Positions 1-8,400 of a stretch of 64,000 nt of DNA are shown in pieces; position 1 is the stretch's first letter, and each line of letters opens with the position of its first letter. Origin of the DNA: Paenibacillus sp. Root444D2 (GTDB taxonomy: Bacteria > Bacillota > Bacilli > Paenibacillales > NBRC-103111). The position numbers and the translations under genes were made by a program. Under the pieces are notes generated by a model. That model was not told where the DNA came from. It worked only from the letters and a program-made list of their open reading frames with translations, and did not search any database. The stretch lies in contig NZ_LMEO01000006.1 of the NCBI RefSeq assembly GCF_001426375.1, positions 88,538 to 152,537 of the forward strand, given 5' to 3'.

Positions 1-1
1 C

Positions 2-616
2 AGTACAGCCTCTCAGTGGCTTCAGGGGGATTTAGGACGATTTTCACAGCTTCTATACTACATGAAAAGCACGCCTGAGTTATTGGGACCTAAGCTGCAG
101 CTGCTCAAATCTAACGATTCTAGGCTGCGTATTGATTATCTTACTCCCAAAGATCAAATCAGGGAGATGCAGGAAATGAGCGGCGATCATGTCCGTCTGC
201 TTATTGAATCATTGATCTCGTTGAACCAATATGACTTCATTATTGTTGATTTAGAAGCTACAGTGCATCCGAGAATTGTAAAAAGTTTGGATGTCAGTGA
301 TCATATCATCTGGATTGTACGGGACGATTTAAATGATTTATATAAAACTGAGGCACTCCAGAAGCAATTGGGCTCCATGCAAAATGTACATTTCGTAATC
401 AATAAATATACGGGCAAGGAAACGAATGATTTCTCAGATTTGGGTAAGGAAATAACGTTCAAGCTTCCTTATATCCCCGAGTGGAAAGTTTTAAGCACTC
501 CAGAACAGATCTGGCAATCTGGCTTGTTTTCAGAACAGACGTATGACATGTTTACTGCTATTCAAATAGAAAAAGGGCATTCTTCTTTGGTTAGAGAAGG
601 GGCTGCTGCTTCATGA
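2..616 (+). CDS. TadZ/CpaE-like pilus assembly ATPase-fold protein (5' end outside window)
   Basis: The frame is open from base 2 with no stop, and the first ATG (62) has no ribosome binding site, so the true start lies left of the window. What is visible is the C-terminal part of a MinD/ParA-type fold: a strand ending in FIIVDLEA (Walker-B-like), then IIWIVRDD and VHFVINKY strands and a closing helical part. The P-loop would be outside the window. In Tad systems CpaE/TadZ positions the pilus machine at the membrane. The gene overlaps cpaF by the ATGA junction, which supports the assignment. The family call rests on fold and context more than on diagnostic residues. Confidence 0.75.
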   Translation, partial: STASQWLQGDLGRFSQLLYYMKSTPELLGPKLQLLKSNDSRLRIDYLTPKDQIREMQEMSGDHVRLLIESLISLNQYDFIIVDLEATVHPRIVKSLDVSDHIIWIVRDDLNDLYKTEALQKQLGSMQNVHFVINKYTGKETNDFSDLGKEITFKLPYIPEWKVLSTPEQIWQSGLFSEQTYDMFTAIQIEKGHSSLVREGAAAS

Positions 617-1875
617 ATCATGATTTGTTTCTCACATTGAAGCAGCAGATAAAGGAGAAGATTGATCTTTCAAGTACGGTCAGCGATGTCACATTAATTG
701 AACTTATAGAGGAGTCTGTTTTCAGCGCAGCAGGAGAGCACGGTTGGACTTCAAGCGAGATGCAGGCTCTAGTAAAGCGTATTTTTGATTCTTTTCGTGG
801 GTTGGATATCCTTCAACCGCTGATCGATGACCCATCCGTGACAGAGATTATGGTCAATGGGCACGAGTGCATCTTTTTCGAAAGGAAAGGTGCCGTTGAG
901 CGATATCCGTATCCTTTGGAAAGTGTAGAGAAGCTCGAAGATCTCATTCAGATGATTGTTTCTAAGGTGAACCGGATTGTGAATCAAGCAACGCCAATAG
1001 TCGATGCGCGTCTGCCTGACGGGTCAAGGGTAAACATTGTTCTTCCGCCAGCCTCTTTGAGTGGTCCAACTTTAACGATTCGTAAGTTTCCGGAAAAGCC
1101 CCTACTAATGGCGGATTTGATTCGTATGGGAAGTATCTCGGAAGAGGCAGCAGAAGTTTTACAAGTAATGGTTGAATCAGGCTTTAATATCTTTATTGGT
1201 GGCGGAACAGGTTCAGGGAAGACGACATTTCTAAATGCACTTAGTGCTTGGATTCCCCCGCACGAACGCATCATTACGATTGAAGATTCTGCTGAGCTAC
1301 AGATACAGACTGTACCTAACTTGGTGCGAATGGAAACCAGAAATGCCAATACGGAAGGGAAAGGAGAGATTACGATTCGAGAGCTTATTCGTTCTTCACT
1401 GCGCATGCGACCCAATCGGATTATTGTTGGGGAGGTTCGCGGAGCGGAGGCACTCGACATGCTAGCTGCGATGAATACTGGGCATGACGGAAGTTTAAGC
1501 ACAGGGCATGCGAATACATCTGTTGACATGCTCAGCCGACTAGAGACGATGGTGCTCAGTGGAGCCCCACTTCCGGTAGACGTTATTCGTAAGCAAATTG
1601 CCTCAGCGCTGGATGTTATGATTCATGTAAGCAGAATACGTGATCGTACCCGTAGAGTCACTGAAATTCATGAAGTACTTGGTGTGAAGGATGGTGAGGT
1701 CCAACTGCATCCCCTTTTCCTATTTGATGAAAAAGGGGAGACGATGGATCGAAAGGTAATAGGTGAGCTTGCTTATACCGGAAACCGACTGCACCACATG
1801 CACAAAATTCGAATGTCTGGAAAGAAGCTGCCAGAGTGGTTTGCACAGGTTCAGGGAGAGCGTGATGCAGGATGA
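613..1875 (+). CDS. cpaF: CpaF/TadA secretion ATPase of the Tad pilus
   Basis: This is a 420-aa hexameric type II/IV secretion ATPase that powers extension and retraction of Flp pili at the inner face of the membrane. The N-terminal domain (about residues 1-150) contains the LQPLIDDPSVTEIMVNG stretch typical of CpaF. The Walker A GGGTGSGKTT is near residue 196, IITIEDSAEL follows, and the Walker B/His box region reads IIVGEVRGAEA ... STGHANT. Length is normal for the family. Its start overlaps the stop of the TadZ-like gene (ATGA) and its stop overlaps tadB in the same way, so translation is probably coupled. Confident call. Confidence 0.95.
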   Translation: MNHDLFLTLKQQIKEKIDLSSTVSDVTLIELIEESVFSAAGEHGWTSSEMQALVKRIFDSFRGLDILQPLIDDPSVTEIMVNGHECIFFERKGAVERYPYPLESVEKLEDLIQMIVSKVNRIVNQATPIVDARLPDGSRVNIVLPPASLSGPTLTIRKFPEKPLLMADLIRMGSISEEAAEVLQVMVESGFNIFIGGGTGSGKTTFLNALSAWIPPHERIITIEDSAELQIQTVPNLVRMETRNANTEGKGEITIRELIRSSLRMRPNRIIVGEVRGAEALDMLAAMNTGHDGSLSTGHANTSVDMLSRLETMVLSGAPLPVDVIRKQIASALDVMIHVSRIRDRTRRVTEIHEVLGVKDGEVQLHPLFLFDEKGETMDRKVIGELAYTGNRLHHMHKIRMSGKKLPEWFAQVQGERDAG

Positions 1876-2744
1876 AGATTTTCTTGCTTCTCCTCATTAT
1901 TGGAGCGTTCAGCTGGTTTTTTCTTTTGTATTTGGAACGAAGAAAAGGATCAACTAAGAGAGCTGAATCTCAGCCCATCCAGCACTCAGCTACAATCAAC
2001 CGTCTGATTGACTATAACCACTATCAGTTAACCTTCAAGGAAAAAGTAAGTGCTATCCTAATGCTTGCCTTACCAGCGTTCATTGTAGGCTACATTTTCT
2101 ACAAAAGCTTCGTTCTTGCTGCAGCATTGGCAGCGGTAGGCTTCGCATTTCCCCGAATACGTAAGCAGCAATTAATTCAAATTCGTAAAAACAAACTGTA
2201 TGTACAGTTCAAGCAAGCATTAAGCTGCCTATCCTCTTCCATGACGGTTGGTAAGTCGATTGAAACAGCGTTTAGAGAGGCATTAGAAGATCTGAAAATG
2301 CTGTATCCAGATCCCGCTTGCCTGATTGTCTTGGAATTTAGTATTATCTGCCGAAAAGTAGAGAACGGGGAACCCATTGAAGCTGCTCTGAAAAATTTAG
2401 CGGATCGCAGCCATCTAGAGGATGTAAGAAGCTTCACAGACGTTTTCTTAACTTGTAAGCGGACGGGTGGCAACTTGGTGGAGGTCATGAAACGAACGGC
2501 TACGGTGATTGGCGAAAAGCTTGAAATTTCACAGGATATCTCCGTAATGATTGCACAGAAACGTTTTGAATCAAGGGTATTGCTCTTTGCCCCGATCGTT
2601 ATTGTTGCCGTGCTTGCGTTCTCTTCTCCAGAGTATATGGATACTCTTTATACAGGCAGTGGTGTACTTATCATGTCTGCAAGTTTGTTGCTGCTTGGTG
2701 CTTGCTATGTACTCACTCAAAAAATCATGAATATCAAGGTGTAG
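1872..2744 (+). CDS. tadB: TadB-like type II secretion F-domain membrane protein
   Basis: The 290-aa protein has hydrophobic segments at residues 1-20, about 55-95 and 235-285 around a cytoplasmic helical GspF/T2SSF domain (roughly 105-230; FKQALSCLSSSMTVGKSIETA, then LEDVRSFTDVFLTCKRTGGNL). TadB and TadC form the membrane platform on which CpaF works. It starts in an ATGA overlap with cpaF and is one base from tadC. Family membership is clear from topology and order; naming it B rather than C follows gene order. Confidence 0.9.
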   Translation: MKIFLLLLIIGAFSWFFLLYLERRKGSTKRAESQPIQHSATINRLIDYNHYQLTFKEKVSAILMLALPAFIVGYIFYKSFVLAAALAAVGFAFPRIRKQQLIQIRKNKLYVQFKQALSCLSSSMTVGKSIETAFREALEDLKMLYPDPACLIVLEFSIICRKVENGEPIEAALKNLADRSHLEDVRSFTDVFLTCKRTGGNLVEVMKRTATVIGEKLEISQDISVMIAQKRFESRVLLFAPIVIVAVLAFSSPEYMDTLYTGSGVLIMSASLLLLGACYVLTQKIMNIKV

Positions 2745-2745
2745 C

Positions 2746-3615
2746 ATGTGGATCACGATTGTGTTTATAACTCAGATTACTGTTTGTATCCTGTTATACC
2801 TTTGGGGGCGAGTACAGTATGCTGATACTTTCAAAACTCACCCTTATCCGTTCCAGATAAAGCTGCTGTTACCTTACAGCTACTTGCTTATCGACAAGCT
2901 TAATTTGATGGAAAAATTACCCGATTTTACGGCAAAAGTACATCATAAATTAATTACACTGCATGGGAGAAGCTTCGCTGCACATGGCAGTAAATGGTTT
3001 CTTGCAGAGCTTATCTCGGCTTCGACTTTATGTTTAGTAATTCTAACTCTGCTATCCATTCTTGCCGGAGGAGATAGTTCTCTGTTTGGATTTGGTTTGC
3101 TGGCTACTGCGATTATTCCCATGATCATGGTACGTGATTTAGATGCGAAAATCCGCAAGAAACAGCAGTTGATGATCCTTGAATTGCCTGAAATATTGAG
3201 TACAATCGTGCTGCTCGTAAACGCAGGAGAGACCGTAAATCGGGCATGGATACGCTGTGTAGAGGCCCGACCGCATAAAGCACAAACACCGCTGTATAAA
3301 GAACTGGCACAAGCCGTTCATGAGCTGGAGATGAATGTATCTTTTGCAAAAGTAATGGAGGATTTCAGCAAACGCTGCGCCCTTCATGAAGTGTCCTTAT
3401 TTACTTCTACGCTTCTGTTGAATTATAAGCGAGGTGGTAATGATTTTGTTGTAGCGCTTCACGCACTTTCGTTGGACCTTTGGCAAAGAAGGAAGTCGGT
3501 TTCACGAACACTAGGTGAAGAGGCTTCATCGAAGCTTGTATTTCCCATGGTGCTCATTTTCGTTGTCGTGATGGTCATTGTTGCGGCGCCAGCTTTACTT
3601 ATGATGAAACAGTAA
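2746..3615 (+). CDS. tadC: TadC-like type II secretion F-domain membrane protein
   Basis: This 289-aa partner of TadB has membrane segments near the N-terminus (3-20), in the middle (about 85-125) and at the C-terminus (265-285). The cytoplasmic T2SSF domain contains LELPEILSTIVLLVNAGETV and a later FTSTLLLNYKRGGNDF. The two-copy T2SSF arrangement is a hallmark of Tad loci. The start ATG follows the tadB stop after one base. Its own stop is 12 bases before the pilin gene, which has its own GGAGG. Confidence 0.9.
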   Translation: MWITIVFITQITVCILLYLWGRVQYADTFKTHPYPFQIKLLLPYSYLLIDKLNLMEKLPDFTAKVHHKLITLHGRSFAAHGSKWFLAELISASTLCLVILTLLSILAGGDSSLFGFGLLATAIIPMIMVRDLDAKIRKKQQLMILELPEILSTIVLLVNAGETVNRAWIRCVEARPHKAQTPLYKELAQAVHELEMNVSFAKVMEDFSKRCALHEVSLFTSTLLLNYKRGGNDFVVALHALSLDLWQRRKSVSRTLGEEASSKLVFPMVLIFVVVMVIVAAPALLMMKQ

Positions 3616-3630
3616 TGGAGGTATGTAGAG

Positions 3631-3858
3631 ATGAAAACAGCGTTAAATTGGCTAAAACAATTTTGGGAAGATGAAGAAGGATTAGGCACTTTGGAGATTT
3701 TATTGATCGTTGCCGTGCTTGTCGCAATAGCTATTATTTTTAGAAAGTGGATCGTCTCGTGGTTCCAGAAGTTAATTGGAGATGCCAACTCTGATTTGAA
3801 AGACAACAGCGCGGTTGTTCCTTGTGCGCCTAGTCCAACAACTAGCTGTGCGCCATAG
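3631..3858 (+). CDS. Flp1-type IVb pilin
   Basis: This 75-aa prepilin is the probable major subunit of the pilus. A short basic/acidic leader ends in DEEG, followed by LGTLEILLIVAVLVAIAII. Prepilin peptidase would cut after the Gly, leaving Glu at position +5 of the mature protein and one long hydrophobic helix. The C-terminal tail is short and ends with two Cys (VPCAPSPTTSCAP). The ribosome binding site TGGAGG lies well placed upstream. The end of the gene overlaps the most upstream start of the next gene. Size, cleavage site and context fit the Flp1 family. Confidence 0.9.
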   Translation: MKTALNWLKQFWEDEEGLGTLEILLIVAVLVAIAIIFRKWIVSWFQKLIGDANSDLKDNSAVVPCAPSPTTSCAP

Positions 3859-4852
3859 GCGTTTACTGTGTATCCGCGTTAGTGAGGAAGGAAGCTTTAC
3901 GTTAGAAGCTTCTCTTGTATTTCCGCTGATTCTACTTTGCACGGTTACGCTTCTTTTTGTGGGCATGTATGCGTATCAGAACGTATTTGTTCAGCAGCTT
4001 GCGAGGACTGCGGCAGAGCGACTTGCTTTTACGTGGAATAACAGCCACAAAGATTTGGTGACAGGAAACTATAACCCTAGTGAGACAGATGGCCTTTATT
4101 GGCGACTTACACATGATAGTGTGACGGATTTATTTGGAATGCTGAGTGGTAGTGGCACAACAGAAGTCATTATTCCCTCGGGTAGTGCTAGTGGTCACGT
4201 GGAGAATAAACTTGCCAAATCCTCAACTTTACTACCCCCGGGAGTGACGGGAACTGCAAAATACGCCAACTATCTTTTTGACCATCAGGTTGAGGTTAAA
4301 TTGAAAAAGTCATTTCTTATGCCAAAGCAGCTAAAAAGATGGTTGGAATCTGAGCAAACAACTGGCAGGGCTGTTTCACATGTTATTGAGCCGGTTGAAC
4401 TCATTCGATTAACGGATATTACTCGTACGTATTTCAAAGCGATCAAAGGTCGAATTTCGCCTCAAAAGGCTAGAGATGCACTCGTAGAACCTATTCAGGA
4501 TAACTTGTCTGGACCAAGTGTGTCGATCCAATCAGAGCGTCAAGCCGCGGCCTATTTGAAATCACTGGTTGGGGGTAGAGAGGTCATTTTGACGACAATA
4601 TCAGGAAAAAGCAGAACGGTCGATGCGCTGGATGCTCGAGGAATTGGTCATCAGGCTTTTTACAATATGACGGAATTTCAGCTTCGCACCGAGCAAATGC
4701 CTAAGGATATAGAGCTCCTTGATCAAAGAACACAAGTGAAGGGCATCGTGTGGCACTTTTTCAAAAAAGATGCCAGCGGCAAAGGAATGCCGTCTAATTC
4801 ATTTCGTAAGGAGCTGGAGCGTAAAGGGATTGTTGTTGTCATTCACAATTAG
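3848..4852 (+). CDS. TadE-like pseudopilin / pilus assembly protein
   Basis: The N-terminus carries SEEGSFTLEASLVFP, a prepilin-like site (Gly at -1, Glu at +5) followed by a hydrophobic helix, which is typical of TadE-type minor pilins. The remaining about 270 residues form an extracellular domain without recognised motifs. The start is uncertain. I chose GTG 3848, which overlaps the pilin stop. An in-frame TTG at 3815 and a GTG at 3824 would lengthen the protein to at most 345 aa, and none has a good ribosome binding site, suggesting coupling to pilin translation. Its C-terminal function is unknown. Confidence 0.8.
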   Translation: MRHRRLLCIRVSEEGSFTLEASLVFPLILLCTVTLLFVGMYAYQNVFVQQLARTAAERLAFTWNNSHKDLVTGNYNPSETDGLYWRLTHDSVTDLFGMLSGSGTTEVIIPSGSASGHVENKLAKSSTLLPPGVTGTAKYANYLFDHQVEVKLKKSFLMPKQLKRWLESEQTTGRAVSHVIEPVELIRLTDITRTYFKAIKGRISPQKARDALVEPIQDNLSGPSVSIQSERQAAAYLKSLVGGREVILTTISGKSRTVDALDARGIGHQAFYNMTEFQLRTEQMPKDIELLDQRTQVKGIVWHFFKKDASGKGMPSNSFRKELERKGIVVVIHN

Positions 4853-4866
4853 AAAGGGGGGAGTTT

Positions 4867-7158
4867 TTGAGGAAATTCGTTCGTTCAGGGAGTGGTGCAG
4901 TGTCTGTCTATCTGATTCTCATTATTGTGCCGATTTTCCTATTTCAAGCTGTGCTCATTGATTTTGCAAGAATTAAGCTGGCTGAAAAAGAGACAGAATC
5001 AGCGGTCAAAGCTGCAGCGCGATCGGTTATGTCAGCTTATGATACAGAGCTGCAAGCGATGGGACTCTATGGTCTTGGCATTTCGCAGGATGAGACGGAG
5101 ACGTTATTCCGCCAGGTTTTTGCAAGTAATTTATCAGGTCAAGTATCGAGAGGAGCATTTCATTATGTGGATACACGACCTGTAGAGAATGGCCTGCGTG
5201 TTACTCCGATGTACACATTAGCCAGTCATACGATTTTTGAACGGCAGGTGCTGGAGGATATGAAGATCAAGGCTCCCATCGAGTATACACTTGAGATTAC
5301 CGATAAGTTTCGGAAAAGCGGGACGAAAGCCCCCTTTCACCTTGGGTCTCAGTTTTCTAAAGAAGCGGCGGAGCTTGAAAAACTCATTGATCAAAGAGAA
5401 AGCGCGTTAGATGAAGCTTGGCAGAGCAGTGAAGAGCTGACTGGAAAAATATCGAAGTATCATACTAATTATCAAAAACGCATCATCGAATTAGACGAAT
5501 TAGCAGTCCAAATCGGCATTCATACTGCAGATGAAGTGAGAAGCGAAATCGTAGAAGTGAAAAATCAGTTGAGATCCATTCAAGATTCCATACGGGATCT
5601 GGATATGTCAATAGCAACGCTAAGCCAAGCTGGACCTGGCGCAGTGGCGAGCATACAATCCCTCGCAGCTTCTAAACAAGTATTAGGGTCTCAGGCACAG
5701 GTCATCGCCCAGAAGTTAAATGAGCTAGAAGCTTTGTTGCAACTGATAATTAAATACGCAGCACTCCTAGCTGCTACGAAGCTGGAGGTACCGGCTAACG
5801 GAAGAGAAATCCAGCTATTACAGCAATCAATTGAACCAGCTCTACGATTAGCAAAGCAGCGAAATGACGAGATACGTACGAAGTTAAATGGGATAGCTCA
5901 AAGTTCGGAAAGTGGAACTCAAGGTGGAACCTCTGGTGCATATGAAGTGTTTCAAAATGTTCCTGTTATGGGTGATGATTACTTCTACAGATATCAGACA
6001 GCCATAGCCAGCATAACTGCCTTATTTACTGCGTTCCAAGAAGTTATTAATTCCGTATATCTATATACGTCTGACAATACAAGCAGAGCAAACCTTGCGA
6101 ATAATGCTTATTTTTCTGAATCTAGTGAATTTAATAAACTGCAAAGTGCTTTGGAAAAGACAAGAATGGACAAAAATGAGGCAACGGCAACGAATAAGCG
6201 TCAGCAAAAAAACAAGATACAAGCCATTTTGGATCAAGCTAAACAATCAATCGGTTCTTGCAGTTTGCCGAATACTCAGAGTAGTGACACTGAACTATAC
6301 AATCGTCTTCAGGGGGATGCCGGACAAGCAGCGGGTGAGAAAAATTTGTACCAAAAGTATCGAGAAGCTAATGCTCAAGATACGATAATAGGCAGCGAGA
6401 TTGCTTATGATTTAGAGAAACCAGAACCTGTAAGTTTAAAAGCGATGGGAATGCTCGAGGCGTTTAATAACGCGGCGGAATCGATGAGAAATGAGCTTTA
6501 TGTGAATGAATTTGCCCTTACGAAATTTAATTACCGCACATATGGATTGGAAAAAGACCCTGCAGGCCAACCCAAATTGTCCAATGAACTGGTGGATCCA
6601 GGTTCGCATAAGTTGGCAAATCAAGAGGCGGAGTATCTGTTATATGGATTTTCTTCTTGCGTTGCTAATATTTCGTCCGCATATGCGGAAATGTTTTCAT
6701 TCCGAATGGCGATCCGTACTGTAGAGGCGCTCCTTGATCCGAAAAAAGAGCTGCTCGGAATAGGCTCGCCCTTACTTGTGCTCTTGGCTGCTGCCGCGGA
6801 AGGCGCGCTAGAAGCTTTTCAAGACATGAATAAACTAACAAAAGGTGAAGCTGTAGAGTTATCTGCGAAAATCACTACATCAACTTTGAGTTTGACGTAC
6901 AAAGACTATTTACGCATTTTTCTGCTTTTACACAGTAATAATACGAAACTTATGGCTAGAATGCAGGCACTTATCGAACTGGAAACAGGTAAGGATTTGG
7001 TTCAAGAAACGACGTATATTCAGGGAAATGGATCAAGCGAAGTGAGGTTGTGGTTTATACCGCAAATCATGAAGCTGCTAGATGGAACTGGGTTATTAGG
7101 GTGTAAAGTGCAAGGGAATCGGTGCCGGTTCAACAGTACTTCAGCTGTAGCTTATTGA
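4867..7158 (+). CDS. Large TadG-like membrane-anchored coiled-coil protein
   Basis: This 763-aa protein starts at TTG 4867, supported by AAAGGGGGG upstream. Residues about 10-32 form one hydrophobic anchor preceded by basic residues. It resembles TadE/TadG N-termini but lacks the Glu+5 of a prepilin, so it is probably not cleaved by the peptidase. Residues about 160-370 are rich in E, Q, K and heptad-like leucines and are predicted coiled coil. A second long helical region spans about 430-480, and a short hydrophobic patch (SPLLVLLAAAAEG) lies near 630. Sitting between two TadE-like genes, it is probably a structural or surface part of the Tad machine. I do not recognise a catalytic motif. 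Confidence 0.75.
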   Translation: MRKFVRSGSGAVSVYLILIIVPIFLFQAVLIDFARIKLAEKETESAVKAAARSVMSAYDTELQAMGLYGLGISQDETETLFRQVFASNLSGQVSRGAFHYVDTRPVENGLRVTPMYTLASHTIFERQVLEDMKIKAPIEYTLEITDKFRKSGTKAPFHLGSQFSKEAAELEKLIDQRESALDEAWQSSEELTGKISKYHTNYQKRIIELDELAVQIGIHTADEVRSEIVEVKNQLRSIQDSIRDLDMSIATLSQAGPGAVASIQSLAASKQVLGSQAQVIAQKLNELEALLQLIIKYAALLAATKLEVPANGREIQLLQQSIEPALRLAKQRNDEIRTKLNGIAQSSESGTQGGTSGAYEVFQNVPVMGDDYFYRYQTAIASITALFTAFQEVINSVYLYTSDNTSRANLANNAYFSESSEFNKLQSALEKTRMDKNEATATNKRQQKNKIQAILDQAKQSIGSCSLPNTQSSDTELYNRLQGDAGQAAGEKNLYQKYREANAQDTIIGSEIAYDLEKPEPVSLKAMGMLEAFNNAAESMRNELYVNEFALTKFNYRTYGLEKDPAGQPKLSNELVDPGSHKLANQEAEYLLYGFSSCVANISSAYAEMFSFRMAIRTVEALLDPKKELLGIGSPLLVLLAAAAEGALEAFQDMNKLTKGEAVELSAKITTSTLSLTYKDYLRIFLLLHSNNTKLMARMQALIELETGKDLVQETTYIQGNGSSEVRLWFIPQIMKLLDGTGLLGCKVQGNRCRFNSTSAVAY

Positions 7159-7176
7159 AGAAAAAGGGGGCTGTTT

Positions 7177-7842
7177 ATGCTTCGAAAGTTCCACCATGAG
7201 CAAAAAGGCGGCATGGTGCTGGAGGCTTCTTTAGTGCTGCCCTTCTTTTTAGCTTTTGTGATTGGTCTGATCATATGTATTCAGATTGCCGTATTAGAAA
7301 TGGAGCTGCAAGCCGGGGTATCGGAAGCAACAAAGTCGGTTGCCGGTCAATTATACCCTGTACGGCTTCTTGTCCAAGAAGCCAAATCGAAATTTGATCA
7401 TAGCCGTGCTGATGAAATGTTGACTTCAGTTGTAGATCGTGTACAAACGGCTCGAGATCAAGTGAAGAACACGGAGAATCTGGCAGATGAATATGCCGCT
7501 TACATTCCGAATTCACTCCTGGAGCTTGTTAAATGGGAAAAAGAAAAGCGTGAGTTAGGAGAGGGAAAGGCTCAAGCAGAACTGGACGAACTTTACGAGA
7601 GTCAAGTTAAGCCTCGCATTCATACGGCTTTCACACCGATTGTTTATGCATTTTGCAATCAAACAATCATGAAGAAAGAGAAATTTAAGGTCATTTCTGT
7701 GACCCTCCCGAGTATGGAAAGCGGTGGCAATGCTTTTTTTGGTATAGAAGCTCAAATGACCTACAAGCTTCCGCTGCCTTTTATAAGTCACACGATAATA
7801 TTAAAGAAAAAGGCTGTTGAGCGGGCATGGGTAGGCGCCTAA
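7177..7842 (+). CDS. Second TadE-like pseudopilin
   Basis: The 221-aa protein starts after AAAAAGGGGG. Its N-terminus reads EQKGGMVLEASLVLPFFLAF: a class III-like prepilin site with Gly -1 and Glu +5, then a hydrophobic helix. The middle is helical and charged (about residues 60-150). The C-terminal part is beta-rich and ends close to the start of the peptidase gene, which it overlaps by 16 bases. It is probably processed by the peptidase encoded immediately downstream. Its role as a minor pilin is inferred from family and context. Confidence 0.82.
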   Translation: MLRKFHHEQKGGMVLEASLVLPFFLAFVIGLIICIQIAVLEMELQAGVSEATKSVAGQLYPVRLLVQEAKSKFDHSRADEMLTSVVDRVQTARDQVKNTENLADEYAAYIPNSLLELVKWEKEKRELGEGKAQAELDELYESQVKPRIHTAFTPIVYAFCNQTIMKKEKFKVISVTLPSMESGGNAFFGIEAQMTYKLPLPFISHTIILKKKAVERAWVGA

Positions 7843-8387
7843 GATTCTTAAAAACTTTAGGGAGGGACCTTTTTCCTTTGATTCATTTGATCTTATTTAT
7901 ACTTATAGCTATTGCATTTGTGATTGACGCACATAGATCACTGATCCCAAACAAGGTTACTTTCTGTGGAATAATGATTGGCTTTGTATACCACGCATTT
8001 ACGGAGGGGTGGAGCGGTGTGTTTTTTGCTGGGATTGGTGCAATTACTGGGTTTACAGCTCTACTTTTACTTTATTTTTTTGGTGCTCTAGGTGCAGGTG
8101 ATGTAAAGCTTTTTGCTGCAATTGGGGCGATAATGGGATTTGCATTCGTGCTTCAATCGATGCTGTATGCCATTCTATGTGCGGGATTTATAGGACTTAT
8201 CTTGCTCTTTATCCGTAAACAGATGATAAATACAGGTCATAAACTTGCTGCGTGGCTAGTTTCTATTGTTGTTATACAAGATATGGGCAGTCTGCTAGGA
8301 ATGAAACATCAAAAAAACATGAAATTTCCGTTTATGTATGCAGTTGTACCGGGCGTGGCATTGGCTTGGTATTATTCGTTTTTATGA
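7827..8387 (+). CDS. A24 prepilin peptidase (CpaA/TadV type)
   Basis: This 186-aa aspartic membrane protease should cleave the three prepilin-like proteins upstream. It is hydrophobic throughout, with about six membrane segments. The two catalytic aspartates are visible as FVIDAHRSLIPN (first Asp region, about residue 32) and GAGDVKLFAAIGA (GxGD motif, about residues 90-96). It lacks the large N-terminal methylase domain of GspO/PilD, which is usual for TadV. Start ATG 7827 overlaps the preceding gene. Confidence 0.9.
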   Translation: MGRRLRFLKTLGRDLFPLIHLILFILIAIAFVIDAHRSLIPNKVTFCGIMIGFVYHAFTEGWSGVFFAGIGAITGFTALLLLYFFGALGAGDVKLFAAIGAIMGFAFVLQSMLYAILCAGFIGLILLFIRKQMINTGHKLAAWLVSIVVIQDMGSLLGMKHQKNMKFPFMYAVVPGVALAWYYSFL

Positions 8388-8400
8388 GAGAGGTGAATCC

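Noticed and set aside
984-1529. 181-aa minus-strand frame inside cpaF
   Set aside because: Shadow of a gene with clear Walker motifs; no start signal.
4867-4960. 763-aa protein as a true prepilin
   Set aside because: Its N-terminus has the hydrophobic helix but lacks the Glu at +5 and a clear Gly cleavage site seen in the three other pilin-like proteins.
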